Source: Prinsepia uniflora (Eukaryota; Streptophyta; Magnoliopsida; Rosales; Rosaceae). From it: a DNA stretch of 64,000 nt. The DNA is taken from contig CM064876.1 in NCBI GenBank assembly GCA_032719365.1, positions 63,669,864 through 63,733,863 on the forward strand, read 5' to 3'. Every line of letters starts with the position of its first letter. Within the stretch, counting starts at the first letter, position 1. A model generated the notes under the pieces. It made no database searches and was not told where the DNA came from. It was given only the letters and a program-made list of their open reading frames with translations. The position numbers were made by a program, and so were the translations under genes. This document shows, one piece after another, positions 36,411 to 48,810 of the stretch.

Positions 36411-37999
36411 AGGATGACGTCAGCATTACTGTAGCACCGTTGACCGCGCGTGGGGGCGCATGGGGGCACATGTGAACAGTAATTTTTGTGGGGCAGGTAC
36501 CATTTTCAAGGGTCCGATGATACGAATCCAATGGCTGTGGTTTCATGTCGATCGGAGATCGTTAGGTTGGTCAAATTGAGGAAATTAGCCTCGGGAAGCG
36601 TGTTAAGAGCGCGTACCCGGGCCAGTTTCGTTCTAAGTTTGGATGGTAGGCCTAGTAGGGTCAATTAGTGACCCTTAAGTATGTTTGGGCATGTTCGGAC
36701 GTTGTTATTAGCTTCAGGATAGGTGTAAATGGTTCGTTAGCGCAGCAAGGACTAGCTGTGAGTGGACCGTTGATTTCATAACTTAATACATGCATAACTG
36801 TTTTACTGGTTTTCTAAATTTTTTTATGCTAAATGTTTTATGATATTGGGATTTTAGAATTTGATCACGGATTTCAAGAAATGTACAGATTTACGTGAAA
36901 AATGGTCGTATCGGGCCTGAGACCCATTTGACGAGCGTTGACTCGGATTTTAGAAAGAGTCAACGGTATTTTGAAATGAATAGCGAACAAATGAAAGTAT
37001 TGATGATTTGAGACTTTTGACCTAAAGATTTGGTTTATAAAGACTTCTGGGTAAAGGTTTGTGACATGATTTGAAAAGATGGTTTTGCAAAGGTTTTCAT
37101 ACGTATATGTATTTACCCTTCCAGCCTGCGGATTGGTCTCCTCCAGACGTCGACCTGGAGGGTCAGGATCCACTGACCAGAATGGGTGTCCCCATAGGGA
37201 CCCCGTTCCAGGAGTGGGAGATTGTAGTGGTCCCGGACCAGATTCCAGAGAGTTACTTGAACTAGATCCGGGAGAATGCTCGGACTAGGTTCAGAGATAG
37301 AGCCTCCCAGATGGAGAATTCCTGGGAGTAGACTCGGAGTGAGACCCCAAGTGGTGTGCATACCTTTAGATATGAATCGTGACCATTTTCGGGGATTTGT
37401 TCCCTAGGGGCTGTGTGCCCCGAGTTGGCGTCGAACTTGCTTTCGATGCCGAGGAAGGGATTGTGGATACATAGTTACTTTGGAATTGATGCTATACATG
37501 CTCAGATGTATTTTTGTATAGATATATGTATATGTATAGAAATGTTACATGTTTTTACTAATAGATCGTATTTCTATGTTTTCTACTGAATGCATGTATG
37601 TTTGCAGAAACAAAGGGTAAAATTATATATATGTTCTAAATGAATTTATAACTGTTTTATTTTTGGTCCACTCACACTTTGAATATTTTCTTAACCCTTC
37701 AGGAGAGGAAACCGAGGAGGGCATAGACTCCGGGGTCGAGGCATAAATATCAGCGTTGCGTTTACACCACCCTGAGGGGTAGGTTTTATCTTTATTTTGT
37801 ATTGGTACGAACATAATGCTCATTTCCCTTGTCTGACATGTTGTATTATGAAACACATCGGTGTGTATCTAGAACCCCAGTATGGGTATTTGTGTAATAA
37901 AACCCTCAGAAGGGTATTTGTGGTATTTTGGATTACTTGTCAGATGGGAGCAGGCTTTCCCCAATGGTCCCCAGGGGGAAAACGGGGTGGGTCCTGTCA
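36411..37999 (+). mobile_element. 3' part of the CstF-50-inserted LTR, duplicated copy
   Basis: The sequence runs parallel to about 19127-20734 to the shared end GGGTGGGTCCTGTCA at 37999, followed by the same TAGCA duplication (38000-38004) and the same WD40 exon. Its orientation is plus, opposite to the adjoining element G2, so it is not the 5' LTR of G2. It starts abruptly after about 36410, within 15 bases of the gag start codon of G2. Confidence 0.85.
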
Positions 38000-38004
38000 T
38001 AGCA

Positions 38005-38597
38005 TGTATGTTACAGCTTCTAAAGATGGTGCTCTTCGTTTATGGGATGGTATAAATCTTTTCTTCCCTTTCAATTTCTTATGCCAGATAATATATCTAC
38101 ATACGTCCTCTTGTCAACTACATAAACTCCGCACTCTTTTCCACTCATCCCTATCTCAATCATACTCTCAACCACACATGATATCCATCCTTGCTATTAT
38201 CAAGTAGAAAAGATTTATAAATTTGATGGTAAGATGCTCATATGTCAAATATTAAGGTGTTTTTTTTTTCTACGCTTCTATGCAGGATGTTTTTAATGAT
38301 ATCGATGAATTTGTGTTGTCTATTGATGAGCCGACCAATTAGGTTTGTTCACTCTTTATTTAATGAAACAATGCGGGTTTTGGCTTCTACTTTTTACTGG
38401 TATGAAAAATGTTTCAATTGACATATATGAGTTAGTTGTAGGTTGTTATATGGGATGCTATGACAGCAGAGACAGTAGCAAAGTGGCCTTCCAATCATAT
38501 TAGTGCTTTTCCTTGGCTTGCACACTCAACAACTGAGGCAGCATTCGTTACTTGCGGGACTGACAGATTAGTCTGATTCTGGAAGGAAAGTCTGTAG
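38005..38597 (+). pseudogene. CSTF50: CstF-50-like WD40 pseudogene, partial copy 2
   Basis: Three exon remnants are present: 38005-38049 (YVTASKDGALRLWDG), 38286-38342 (DVFNDIDEFVLSIDEPTN then a stop) and 38442-38597 (VVIWDAMTAETVAKWPSNH to FWKESL). They match the last three pieces of copy 1, with the same LTR boundary and the same missing middle exons. New damage is a stop in place of Glu at the end of the second piece and a TGA in the last exon where copy 1 has CGA (Arg). Nothing upstream of the LTR insertion point is present in this copy. Confidence 0.87.
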
Positions 38598-39672
38598 TAA
38601 TCTGCCGGTGAATTTTTTGGAACTTTTTAGACTGATGATTTGACTTAGGATGACTGCTGTTTCTTAAAAGTTAAAACTAGATAAAATGAATAGAATGTAA
38701 CCTACAATGAATAGAATGATTTGACTGGGCAATATAAATATTTATAACAGGATTAAAAAAAATAACCGATTTTTTGAAAAATCGAATCGGTTCGACCGAA
38801 CCTGTTCACCCGATTGAACTGAAATTGGTCGGTTTTATCTGAACCAAATCGAACCGAATCGAACATTTCGGTTCCGGTCTTGGTTGGTTTTATGCGAAAA
38901 AACTGAACCGAATTGAAATCGATTCTCCAACCGGTACGGTTTTGATTTTGGAAAAAAAATCGATCCGAAAAACCGATTAACATGGCTAATCTCGACTGCC
39001 AAATCTTGGTAGGCCGCTGAGGAACTCAAACCTCCTTTTGGATGTCTTGTCGTTGAATTCGAGTGCCCTTCCATTTCATGGCATGATTTCCAACTGGTAT
39101 TCATTTGAATTGATGATTTCCAGATTAGTCTGATTTTGGAAGGAAAGTTTGTAGTAATCTGCGGGTGAATTTTTTGAAAATTTGTAGACTGATGATTTGA
39201 CTTAGGATGACTGCTGTCTCTTAAAAGTTAAAACTAGATAGAATGAATAGAATGTAATCTACAATGAATAGAATGATTTGACTGGGCAATATAAATATTT
39301 ATAACGGGATTCAAAAAAATACCGATTTTTCAAAAAATCGAATCGGTTCGACCGAACTGGTTCACCTGATTGAACCAAAATTGGTCGGTTTTATCTGAAC
39401 CAAATCGAACATTTTGGTTCCGGTCTTGGTCGATTTTATGCGAAAAAACTGAATCAAACTGAAATCGATTCTCCAACCGGTTCGGTTTTGATTTTGGTAA
39501 AAAAATCGAACCGAAAAACCAATTAACATGGCTAATCTCGACTGCCAAATCATGGTAGGCCGCTGAGGAACTCAAACCTCCTTTTGGATGTCTTGCCATC
39601 GAATTCGAGTGCTCTTCCATTTCATGGCATGATTTTCGACTGATATTCATTTGAATTGATGATTTCCAGAAT
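38564..39672. repeat. Tandem duplication of 557 bp
   Basis: Unit 1 is 38564-39120 and unit 2 starts at 39121 with the same CAGATTAGTCTGATT. Each unit holds the end of the last CstF-50 exon (39121-39152 is a third partial copy), a 3' flank and one CGGTT-rich element. The related region 21290-21850 has a single unit. The junction shows a short shared CAGA at the breakpoint. Confidence 0.8.
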
Positions 39673-40053
39673 TTCTTGCTTGTTATGAGCTTGCAATATG
39701 AAGGAAATAATTTACTTTTTTTTATTTATAATTTCAATTGTTATTCAATTTCAGTACTTTTACATTTATGTACTTGTACTTTCAGTTCCATTTTAATACA
39801 AATTGGATTTTTCTAAGTAAATAATTGGTACTTAGGATACACCATCCAAGTGTGGTTCTCGACTTGCATTGGTCCAAATACTTCTGAACTTGGACTACAT
39901 TGGAAGAAAATATTTTAAATCTTTGAAAAATGTATAGAAAAGAACAGCACATGAGATTTCTTGTCTGCTTGCCTCACAATCGTTTTAATCAGAAGAAATG
40001 TTCTTAGGCCAAAAGGGAACCCATTTAAACTGTCTAGTAGCAGCTTCTACTAG
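39673..40053. other. Duplicated non-coding flank
   Basis: It matches 21850-22234 almost base for base, including 'accatccaagtgtggttctcgac'. It has no coding potential. Homology stops at 40053. Confidence 0.7.
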
Positions 40054-40159
40054 TGGCACGTCTGTAATTGAGTTGAAAGGTCTGCTTGATTCCTGGTCTG
40101 CTCATCTGAGGATCATCCGTAGCTAAAGGCTCACCACACTCAGTCCATCCAGCATATGT

Positions 40160-43100
40160 ATACTTCACCATTCACCTCAAAAGAGAACCCCGCAAGTAGT
40201 CCGTCATCCTCACTCTGTAGATAAGGTTCCGCGTGGAGGTCCGATAGGGGTTTCCTTGGGAGATTTGGCACCGAAAACAAGAAAAAACATTTTGAGCAGG
40301 AACATGTAGAGGAGGTCATTAGCCAGGACATGGCTAAGGAAGAGCTCACACAATTCTTGAAGGACATCCTAGCTCCTATTAGTTTGTAGATCGAAGCTCT
40401 GAATCGCTAGGTTCATGCGCATTCTAGTCGTGACATAAACTCATAAAATAACACTAATGTTCTACCACTAGAGGTCCCGATACCTGACAAAGGCAAGATC
40501 CATGTGGAGTTAAGAGCACCAGTTATGGAGCCCCTGTTCCAGATACCACATTTCTTAGGAAGGACAGGTTTTGAGATCCCGGAAACAAGCAAAGCTTAAC
40601 AGGAGTTTCTGATCTTTGATTCTGATTTTCTTTCTAGGAACCAACCATTCAATGGCCAGAGAGAAATCAAACCTGCAATTTCGTCAAGCAGAAACATAAT
40701 AAACAGCTGGAGAAAGTTTGATCCCGATGAGGCAGGATTAGATAAAGAGCTTCTCCATGATAGAAGTCCATCTTAAGATAAGTTGCCAACATTTGTACTC
40801 TTTAACGGAGATGGGAGCACATCATCCTTGGAACACAATGGGTCGTTCTCATCCCAATGCGTGGCTATTGAAGATAATCCTTCCCTCAAGTTATGGTTGT
40901 TTCATAGCTCATTGTCTGGGGATGCGTTCTCTTGGTATATTTTGTTGCCAGAAGCATCCATCCATACTTGGGAACAAACGGAAGCCAAGTTCCATAAGGA
41001 ATTCTATAGGATCGAGCCTAAAGTCACTATCAGTGTCTTAACTACCCTCAAGTAGGGTGACTTTATCGCCAGGTTCAAAAGAACGAAGATGAAGTGCAGT
41101 TTCTCCATCAACAATGCCCAGATGGTAACTATCATACAACGAGCTCTGAGGTTTTCCCTCAAGAAGAATTTTGATGATACTAACTTTTTCGATCTCCAAG
41201 AAATAGTAGTATCAGCAACCAAGTTCGAAAGGTTGTTACAAGAAGAGCAACATCAGAGGCACAACTCTAAGGTTCCTTTTTTTTTACAAGAACAAGATCC
41301 ATGCGCACCAACTGGTGCATCAGAAGATTAGAGAGGAATTTAAAACTTCAGAGGAAGAGCAGAAGCTGGAAGTAGCGACAATCGTGATTCAAACTTCGGG
41401 GAATGGACTACTAACCCGCAAGTCATTAGTTAGACTTGTATGGGAGCAAAAGCCAGTCATTTTAAGCGGAAACTTATTTGTAAACAAGACGTCGGTATTT
41501 GGATCTTATTCTTTTGACCTTACAAAAACTGGAGAAATCTATGATGAGCTGGTAAGGGTAAAGGTGATCAAACCAGACCCTAAGTAGAAGTTTCCCAAGT
41601 AGGAGGACCTCAAGGGTAAACAATTCTGCAAATGGCATATGTCATTACACCATGGCACGACCAACTGCGTTTAGTTCAGAGATATAATCCAAAGGTTGAT
41701 CAATCAAGGACACATCACATTGGCACCTATACCTAAGGCCCCGATGGATGTGGATACCAATCCATTCCCAGCACCATCGGTCAGGATGGTTAATCTCCAT
41801 TGGACCCAAAAGGGGACTAATTCACCAAATGGAGACAGGCACATAGTAACCAATTCAAGCCTATGCTTTCCACCATCGGGAACGAGAAAATTTTGTGCAT
41901 CATCTGAAACACAGAGTATGCGTCCAACACTTTAGCCCCACACGTTAAAATGAAGTCAGAATACGTAGGGAAAGATCAGGATGACGATCTTCCGGATATA
42001 CCTGAGCGAAAATATGGTCCGCATGTCCTGAAAACCAAGACTCTACATGACTCCAAAACTAAGAAGTTAGGAGATACCAGGAAAGAGCAAGAATAGAAAG
42101 CTAGTCAGCGGACTAGGGGGCAAAGGGGCTAGCGAAAAATCACAGAACAAATAACAAATTCCTCCAAACAAGGCCACCAAAATGGCCAAAACTTTCAAAG
42201 CTACAATTCTGGAAGAAAAGTGGTATATAGAAGACAAGAATGGGAAGCCAGCCAAGGAGTTAGGAAAAACTGATAAGTGAAGAATCTAGAGACAATACAG
42301 GGAATGCGTTCGTACCAAGAATGGCATAAGAGCAAGGCCTCTCGAATAATCAACAACATATGTGGCTACTAAGATGGAGCTAAATAGTCCTTCCAAGATG
42401 GACAAGGAGGAGGAGCAGGATCGAAAGAAAGATACTCACCCTGGCACTACCTCGAAAATTTCTTCTACAGTTAGGAGAAAACTCGTATTCGGGAACTTCC
42501 CATAATGAGAATTGGAGAACAAGCAAACTGAGAATATGGGGGACCCGATTGAGGAATCACATAAAGATGACGAACAACAAAGCTACAGTTAGGATGTGAC
42601 TAAGGAAGAAGTAAGGAAATTTGAAAAAGACTTGCTAGAAGTCATGGAAGTAGCTGCCTTGTTTAACAAAGAACATGAACTTGGAGTTGAGGTTAAGGTA
42701 GTGGTAGTCCTATCAGAGCACCTATCAATTGTGTATCACAAGTCAACCAGATAATCAGTGGTGTTTCTGTCTACAAGCCTTCTCGAGCTACAATTCAAAT
42801 CCCGACGGATGAAGATCACAATGTTATCTCAAAGGTCATTTCTTGTCAAGAAAAGTCACTGTTTGCTATCCTGACTAAAGGAATGACAGATCTTCTATGG
42901 TTTATCTTCATCATAGCTCATCTTGAAGGTATCTCAATCAATAAAAATGATGATAGGTGGAGGGGCTTCCATCAATGTCCTACCCGTTAAAATGTTGAAA
43001 AAATTGAACATGACACTACAAGACTATCTGCTGACTTCAGCTATGATGTCTAACATCAGTGGGACCGTCACTAAAACTCATGGGGTTCTACCCTTGGAAA

Positions 43101-43560
43101 TCAAGGTGGGATCCAAGAAGTTAATGTTGGCATTCATTATGGTGGACAACACTGCATCCTATAGTGTTTTACTCGGAAGATATTGGATCCACAAAGCATG
43201 TGTATCTTATCTACCCTACACCAACAAATCTTCATATGGAATCCCGACGATGCCCACTAGGAAAGGTCTCAAGAAATCATCCAGGTGGATGCAAGGCCAT
43301 TCGTGGCCAACCCTACAGTGGTAGAAACTAGTTTCTCTAATCCCGAGATGGGTAGCATCATATTGGTAGATAAAGATGAAAATGGTTGACCTACCAAGGT
43401 CACGATCAACAAGTTGTCCAGACTAGAATTTGTTCATCCCGTAGAATGGGACAAGTCCTTCCTAGTGTTGGACTTCCACAATCAATAAATCCTACATGCA
43501 TCACAGACCTAACGTAACTCGGTCTATAAAAATGTTTTCCAGAGACAGAATTCCAGAATG
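40160..43560 (+). pseudogene. Decayed Ty3 gag-protease remnant (Tat/Athila-like)
   Basis: The best piece is 40783-41331, one frame with a single stop at 41053-41055: FNGDGSTSSLEHNG, WLFHSSLSGDAFSWY, FHKEFYRIEPKV and, after the stop, DFIARFKRTKMKC. This is the pattern of plant Ty3 gag (the SL..AF.WY..L core). A second piece at 42923-43324 has GGGASINVLP, LMLAFIMVD, YSVLLGRYWIHKACV, the protease of Tat/Athila-type elements, but the catalytic Asp before GGA is Gly. Between them are broken frames. No reverse transcriptase or integrase follows, so the element is deleted or was non-autonomous. It starts abruptly at 40054 next to the duplicated flank. Confidence 0.7.
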
Positions 43561-43599
43561 ACATCTTCATAAAAAAAACAAAAGTACATGATGGACTGG

Positions 43600-43990
43600 T
43601 TACATGGAAATCAGAAAGTAAGATACACAGGAAAGCAGTCAAAATGGATCAAGAACAAGCACGAGTCAAGGAAAAGTAGGCTCTTATCTGGCCCATCTAG
43701 GGGAAAGGGATTAACTAGCCGCCTGAGAAATATATCCATCATCGTAACCGTTTTGATAAGACTTTTCTGGGATTGTTTCGTTGGCCTGATCTCGATCCTC
43801 TGGCATATTTGTGAGTTTTGCAATCCTAACCTTCAGAGCAGGAAAGTCATCTTCCAATTGCTCCAGAGACAAATTTTCCATATCGCTCTTAAATTCCAGC
43901 TATCATACTTATTGATTGGTTGATGCTAAAGAATGAGAGTCCTCGTGCATAACCTTCAACCTTTCTTTCTGACCAAAGAACACTTGATTT
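43600..43990 (-). pseudogene. Antisense coding-like fragment, heptad-rich
   Basis: The minus strand reads LSLEQLEDDFPALK, VRIAKLTNMPEDRDQ and EKSYQNGYDDGYI with few stops (about 43890-43720). The leucine spacing suggests a coiled coil. It lies directly downstream of the plus-strand gag-protease remnant and in the same sense as the fragments at 46999-48348. It may be the end of an antisense extra gene of a Tat-like element. The family is not identified. Confidence 0.3.
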
Positions 43991-44415
43991 TTCAAATATC
44001 AAATATTCATATCGTTGTCTTCAACCATCCGACGTGATCAAATGATTTGAACCGTTATTGAACATACGAGAGATTGACGGAGAGATTGAGGGTTCCTATG
44101 AGGAATGGCCGTGTGAAGCTGGAGCGCAACTTAAAAAGGGGTTGAGGACTCAACAGACTAGACACATGTTAACATAAGGCTACATGCAAAATCAAGGACG
44201 CTTGTTTGAGAGACACAACATCAAAATTAGCAAGTCAGAAGCTAAAACTCTAGATTAGACCTAATTTAGTAAGCTTGTCATAAAATTTTATTTCATTCCA
44301 TTAACTTGAGCGAAGTCATCTCTATATGTCAAGCGGCGTGTATGTCGGAGTTGCTTATCCCGGGAAGCCAAGGTACTCAATAGGTCCCCTTTTTCTTCAT
44401 GAAGTTTTGCCAATT

Positions 44416-46683
44416 TGACAGGACCCGTCCCAAATCCCCCTGAGCTTTACGCGAGACGCGCCTGATTCCGTCTGACACGGAGTGTCAGACAAGAGAAAAT
44501 TCCGACTTTAGCCCACTCGGGGCTTCTGAGAGCGCCAAGATCCGAATGAGGAGTGTGATGTCTCGATTTTTGCTACAGCCCGTATCCGAGATCAACCTGA
44601 AGGGCATTCAAAACATTAAAAGTTGTGAGTGGACAAAACAAGGAATTTATAAAAATATTTTCACAAAAAAACATTTATACCCTTCACTAAAAAGCATGCA
44701 TGCATACAAAAACCATTTATCCAAAATAACCATTACTAGGGTCTCAGCCCCAAATTCCGTAAATCCAAAATCATACGGGCCCCTGTCCAAATCCATTTAC
44801 CCAAATCCATAAAACACAGAAATACCGTTTCTAAAATCCAATAATCATGGTTACCATATATATATATATATCATATAATCAATCCTGTCACGGATTCTAA
44901 AGCTACGCGCATGCTACCCGGGGTCTCAAATCCCAAGTCTCCCCAGGGTCCACCCAGGTCAATGTCCGCAGATTAATGACCCTCCATGTGGGATATAATC
45001 CATAATAGTCTTCCTGAGAGTAAGGTACCTAACGGGGGCGACTCCACTCAATTAGTACTCAGTGACTACTCCGGGGTCCACCTAGGCCAACGACCCTCCC
45101 CGAAGGAGAAAATCCATAAATAAAGGATGATATATGAAAAACCATTTGTAATCCTTCTCAAAACCTTTCAAAGGGTTCATTCCCGGTCCCTATAAACCGT
45201 CAAGAAACCAGAAACCCATTTAGGGTCTCCAACCCGAACTCATGACTCTACTGGGCCTCTAGCCCGATTTCACAATTTAACTGGCCCTTAAGCCCAAACT
45301 CAAAATCAACTGGGCATCGAGCCTAATACCTCAGGGTCAGTCACGATTCTAATCATAGTGATGCGTGAAACCATCCGTCTAGGATCGCTCTCAATCCCGG
45401 TATGTCGCCGTGAACATATCAACCGCCGCGACCACCTCTAGATCATTGTGCACACATCACCGATCGATCTCCTAGACCGCCAGCACTCCGAAGTCAAACC
45501 TCCAGTGGCTACTCGACAACGGAACATGCATCGTGACCTCTCTGGAAGGAACACATCCCAGTCCGGAGGCGAGCGTTGTATCGTCCGTCGCCGTGCACAC
45601 AACACTCGTCACGACCACGACTTAGACCCGTAGGTCATCAATAAGGCCATACGTTCGAGACAAAACCAAACGGGTCTCATGCCCGAGTTTACCTTTTCAA
45701 GTCCAAATCCATTTCATTTAAACCGAAACCACAAACACGTATAAGCACCGTATAAAATTAAAAACCTCGAAATATGTGCAAATACGTAAACACACACAAA
45801 TGCACTCATGGCATCACAAAAAATGTTTATAAACACATATAAAACATTTATGCATGCATCAATTTAGAAAACAAGGTCCACTCACAGACCGTCCGAGCTG
45901 CCGCCTTGATACGCGCGCCATACGCCTCTCCCGGGCCAATCACCGTCTCTGGGATTCCCAAACCTGTCCAAATTACTTTAGAGGGTTACTAGCTACTTAA
46001 ATAACCCCTCGTTAAATCCCCCTAATTTTTTGGGATTTTTAACTATTTTTAAACCCGATCATAACCCTTCGGACATCCCGAACTATATCGAAATGATGTC
46101 CGATCGACACGAAACCAATCCCAAAATGTTCGTTACATCGAATAAATGATTTCACATGTTGGAACCACCCCCAAAATCCTTCCCACGTGCATCCACGCGC
46201 CGCCTGAAGGCCCTGCGCGTGAAGCCCATGCGCCGGGAACAGTGTCGTCGTTTTCCCTGCGACGACTGGTCTGGCGGTTCAGCGGTTCAGCCGGTCTGAC
46301 AGTGTCGTCGTTTTACCTTTCCTCCATCATGGACGGCGGTCCTGCTGCCCCCTTGCTGTCTCCTGGCTCATCAGCACCTCTCTGTCTCTTACTCAACCTC
46401 CCAAGTCCACTCAAGCATCTCAGGGGAAGGGAGAAATGAGGTTGGACTTTGTGGGTTCTCGGGTTAGGGGGAATGAAACAGAAAGGGATGAACGATGCAT
46501 GTATGTAAGGGGATGGGCAATGGATGAGTGACACTTGTCACTCATCCATTGGGCCTGTTCAAAAATATCTGGGCCCCATTAATGACAAATGTTCCCCATT
46601 TCGTAAAACGTGCAATAGTTACCTGAAACTTCTGTGACTCGTAACTTTTTCGTCGAATGTCCGATTTCGACGTGCCGCCTGTC
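44416..46683 (-). mobile_element. Truncated LTR of the large Ty3 family
   Basis: It starts at 44416 with TGACAGGACCCGTCCC (inverted 3' terminus), and the 5' part reaches the 'aactttttcgtcgaatgtccg' block near 46640. It then breaks at about 46683 before the expected GTTACA end. It carries the subfamily markers seen at 2030-3021 and 14463-16851, and a TA microsatellite at 44853-44871. It separates the two groups of antisense coding fragments. Confidence 0.7.
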
Positions 46684-46998
46684 CCCATTAATGACGGGTT
46701 GAAAATGAAACAAAGTGACAGTTCAGTACTCGAAAGGGTTTGATTTATATTTATCATGTTTTTCTATGGTGGTGACTATTAGGAATTTGGACCAATTTAG
46801 AGTTATTATGGAGGATATTTCTGGAAGTTTCATCGCATTAAATAAAATAGAAAAAAACATTAAAAAAGGGGAAAACAACAAGTAGGAGACGAGGGATGAT
46901 CATTGGTCTAAGGGCATCCTCACCACGAGAGAAATTCCCATCATCACTCGCTCTAGGGTGTGAAAAATTTTCTCCCCATATTGGATGGATTGATTCCT
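46684..46998. other. AT-rich sequence between LTR and antisense fragments
   Basis: It probably belongs to the decayed Ty3 remnant. I see no coding pattern or signal. Confidence 0.3.
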
Positions 46999-48348
46999 CT
47001 ATCTAATTACGATGGCCTCGAGCTGCAGCTCCAATCCATCTTTCCTTTCCCGGAGATCCTGAAGGATTGCATCTTGCACTTTGGCCTCTAACTCTACTTC
47101 AGCTCGGGTTTCCTTCCAAAGAGCCTCCGCTTCTATCAGGTCTCTCTTAAGGAGAAGGTTCTCAACATTGAGGTCATCCAATTTCCTCTAGAGCCTTGCA
47201 CAAATTGTCTATGAATTCACAGATCGACTTGAACTTTCTAAACGAGAGGCCATTGCAGAAACGAGTTTTTCTAACTTTGAAGAGATTTTTTGATGGAGGA
47301 TGTGAAAAATAATGGAGAATCTAGGGGCTTAAATAGAAGGTTGTGTGACCTTGCGGCATCATGATTAAATGCGTGGAATTTAAAGCGTTTGAAATGAAAG
47401 GAAACACGCGAAAATCAATCAAATTGTCAGAATATCATTTGAAGTTAGAGTGTGCTAAGGCTGTGCCTCAAAAAAAATAATTTAAAACATGCCTATTATT
47501 CTAGAAATAAGCCCAACATGGACTGAAGCCCAATCCTAAATAGACGTAATTCAGCGGACACATTGTTGGCCGTTTCAGTTGTGGCCCATGCTTGTCTCTC
47601 TTTCTCTTGGAAGTTTTTCGCTTTGGCCTGCACTTCGGATTTTGATCGCTTAAAGCTCTGATCAAGTTTTGAACGCCATGCTTTTGTAGTTCCAAGGGTA
47701 GATAGTCTCTTCTCCACTTCTCTAACCACTTCTATTATCTAGCGATCAATGATAGCACTCTCCTCACTGCATTGAAAGAAATTTTCCCCTAATAATGGCA
47801 GTTCAGCTTCTAATGGAGCTTCTTCCAAATGAACACTCTGGAGATGATTATGATAAAGAAATGCATCCTAATAACTATACAGAAGGCCTACAACATGTGC
47901 AACCGCGAAATCAGAAAACGGTGAGGCACCATGAACAACATTCAACATGTCCCTGATTTCACCAAGATCCTGAACGTTGTTCCTGCCAGCGAGGACCTCT
48001 AGGAAGTTGCAAATCACCTCTTGATTAGAGCAGAGTGGAGCAATGGTGGGAGCCCAAGTCTAAAATCGTGGAAGAGGAAGAAAGAAGTGACGCGACCTCC
48101 TGCTCTAGAATTCGAACGTCTAGAGGATCTTGAACCTGGAACAGGAATTGAGGTTTAGAATCGGGAAGCACATAGGGAATAGTGAGCAAAGAAAATACAT
48201 GTTCAGCTCTAGATGGGATCCCATGACCAAAACTACTAGATCCACACTCTAGGGTAGCCACAAAAGGAGTGTGGGGACTGCCACACACCTTTTCCAAACC
48301 ATTAGCTACCTCTGACGTCTCCCTAACAGACGACAGAGGAAGCGGGCA
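46999..48348 (-). pseudogene. Antisense coding-like remnant with coiled-coil composition
   Basis: Minus-strand pieces in order: about 48348-48025 (NGLEKVCGSPHTPF, PQFLFQVQDPLDVRILEQEV), about 48020-47730 (QEVICNFLEVLAGRNN, with two stops), 47729-47496 (VREVEKRLSTLGTTKAWR, KSEVQAKAKNFQEKERQ) and 47181-46999 (NLLLKRDLIEAEALWKETRA). The Glu/Lys/Leu-rich middle and end look like coiled coil. Stops and frame changes make it inactive. Some plant Tat-lineage Ty3 elements carry an extra antisense gene downstream of pol, which fits the position. An unrelated plant gene fragment is the alternative. No family is recognised. Confidence 0.4.
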
Positions 48349-48760
48349 TGTAACGACCCACACATTCAATGATGGTAAAATCGGAAAAGTCAGATGAATG
48401 GACCATTTTGCCCCGGGAAGTCAAAGGTTGACTCTTTGGTTAAAGTCAAAGGGTCAACTTTGACTAAGGTAAAAAAGTTAACTTTTTTATCGGGGACAGT
48501 TTTTGGCGATTCAAAAAACGCCGTTAGGAAGGTCTCGGTCTCCTAAGTACGTTGACAATCAGCATGCCGAAAACGGAGCTCGGTTAGATTCGTTCTTGGT
48601 CTAAGTTACCTATGGGTGTTTTAGTAATTTTGCAAGGAGGGGCAATTTGGTAAGTGAACTTGTGAGATATTTTGGGTGGCTGAATTGGGGTGTGACACCT
48701 GCCCCTTATCTTTTATGGCCTTGTGCCACCAACTAGGGGTGTGTGTGTGATTATTTTAAG

Positions 48761-48810
<50 letters not shown>

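Noticed and set aside
36411..37999. 5' LTR of the minus-strand element G2
   Set aside because: It is in the wrong orientation and ends at the same CstF-50 target site as 20734, so it belongs to the duplicated solo LTR.
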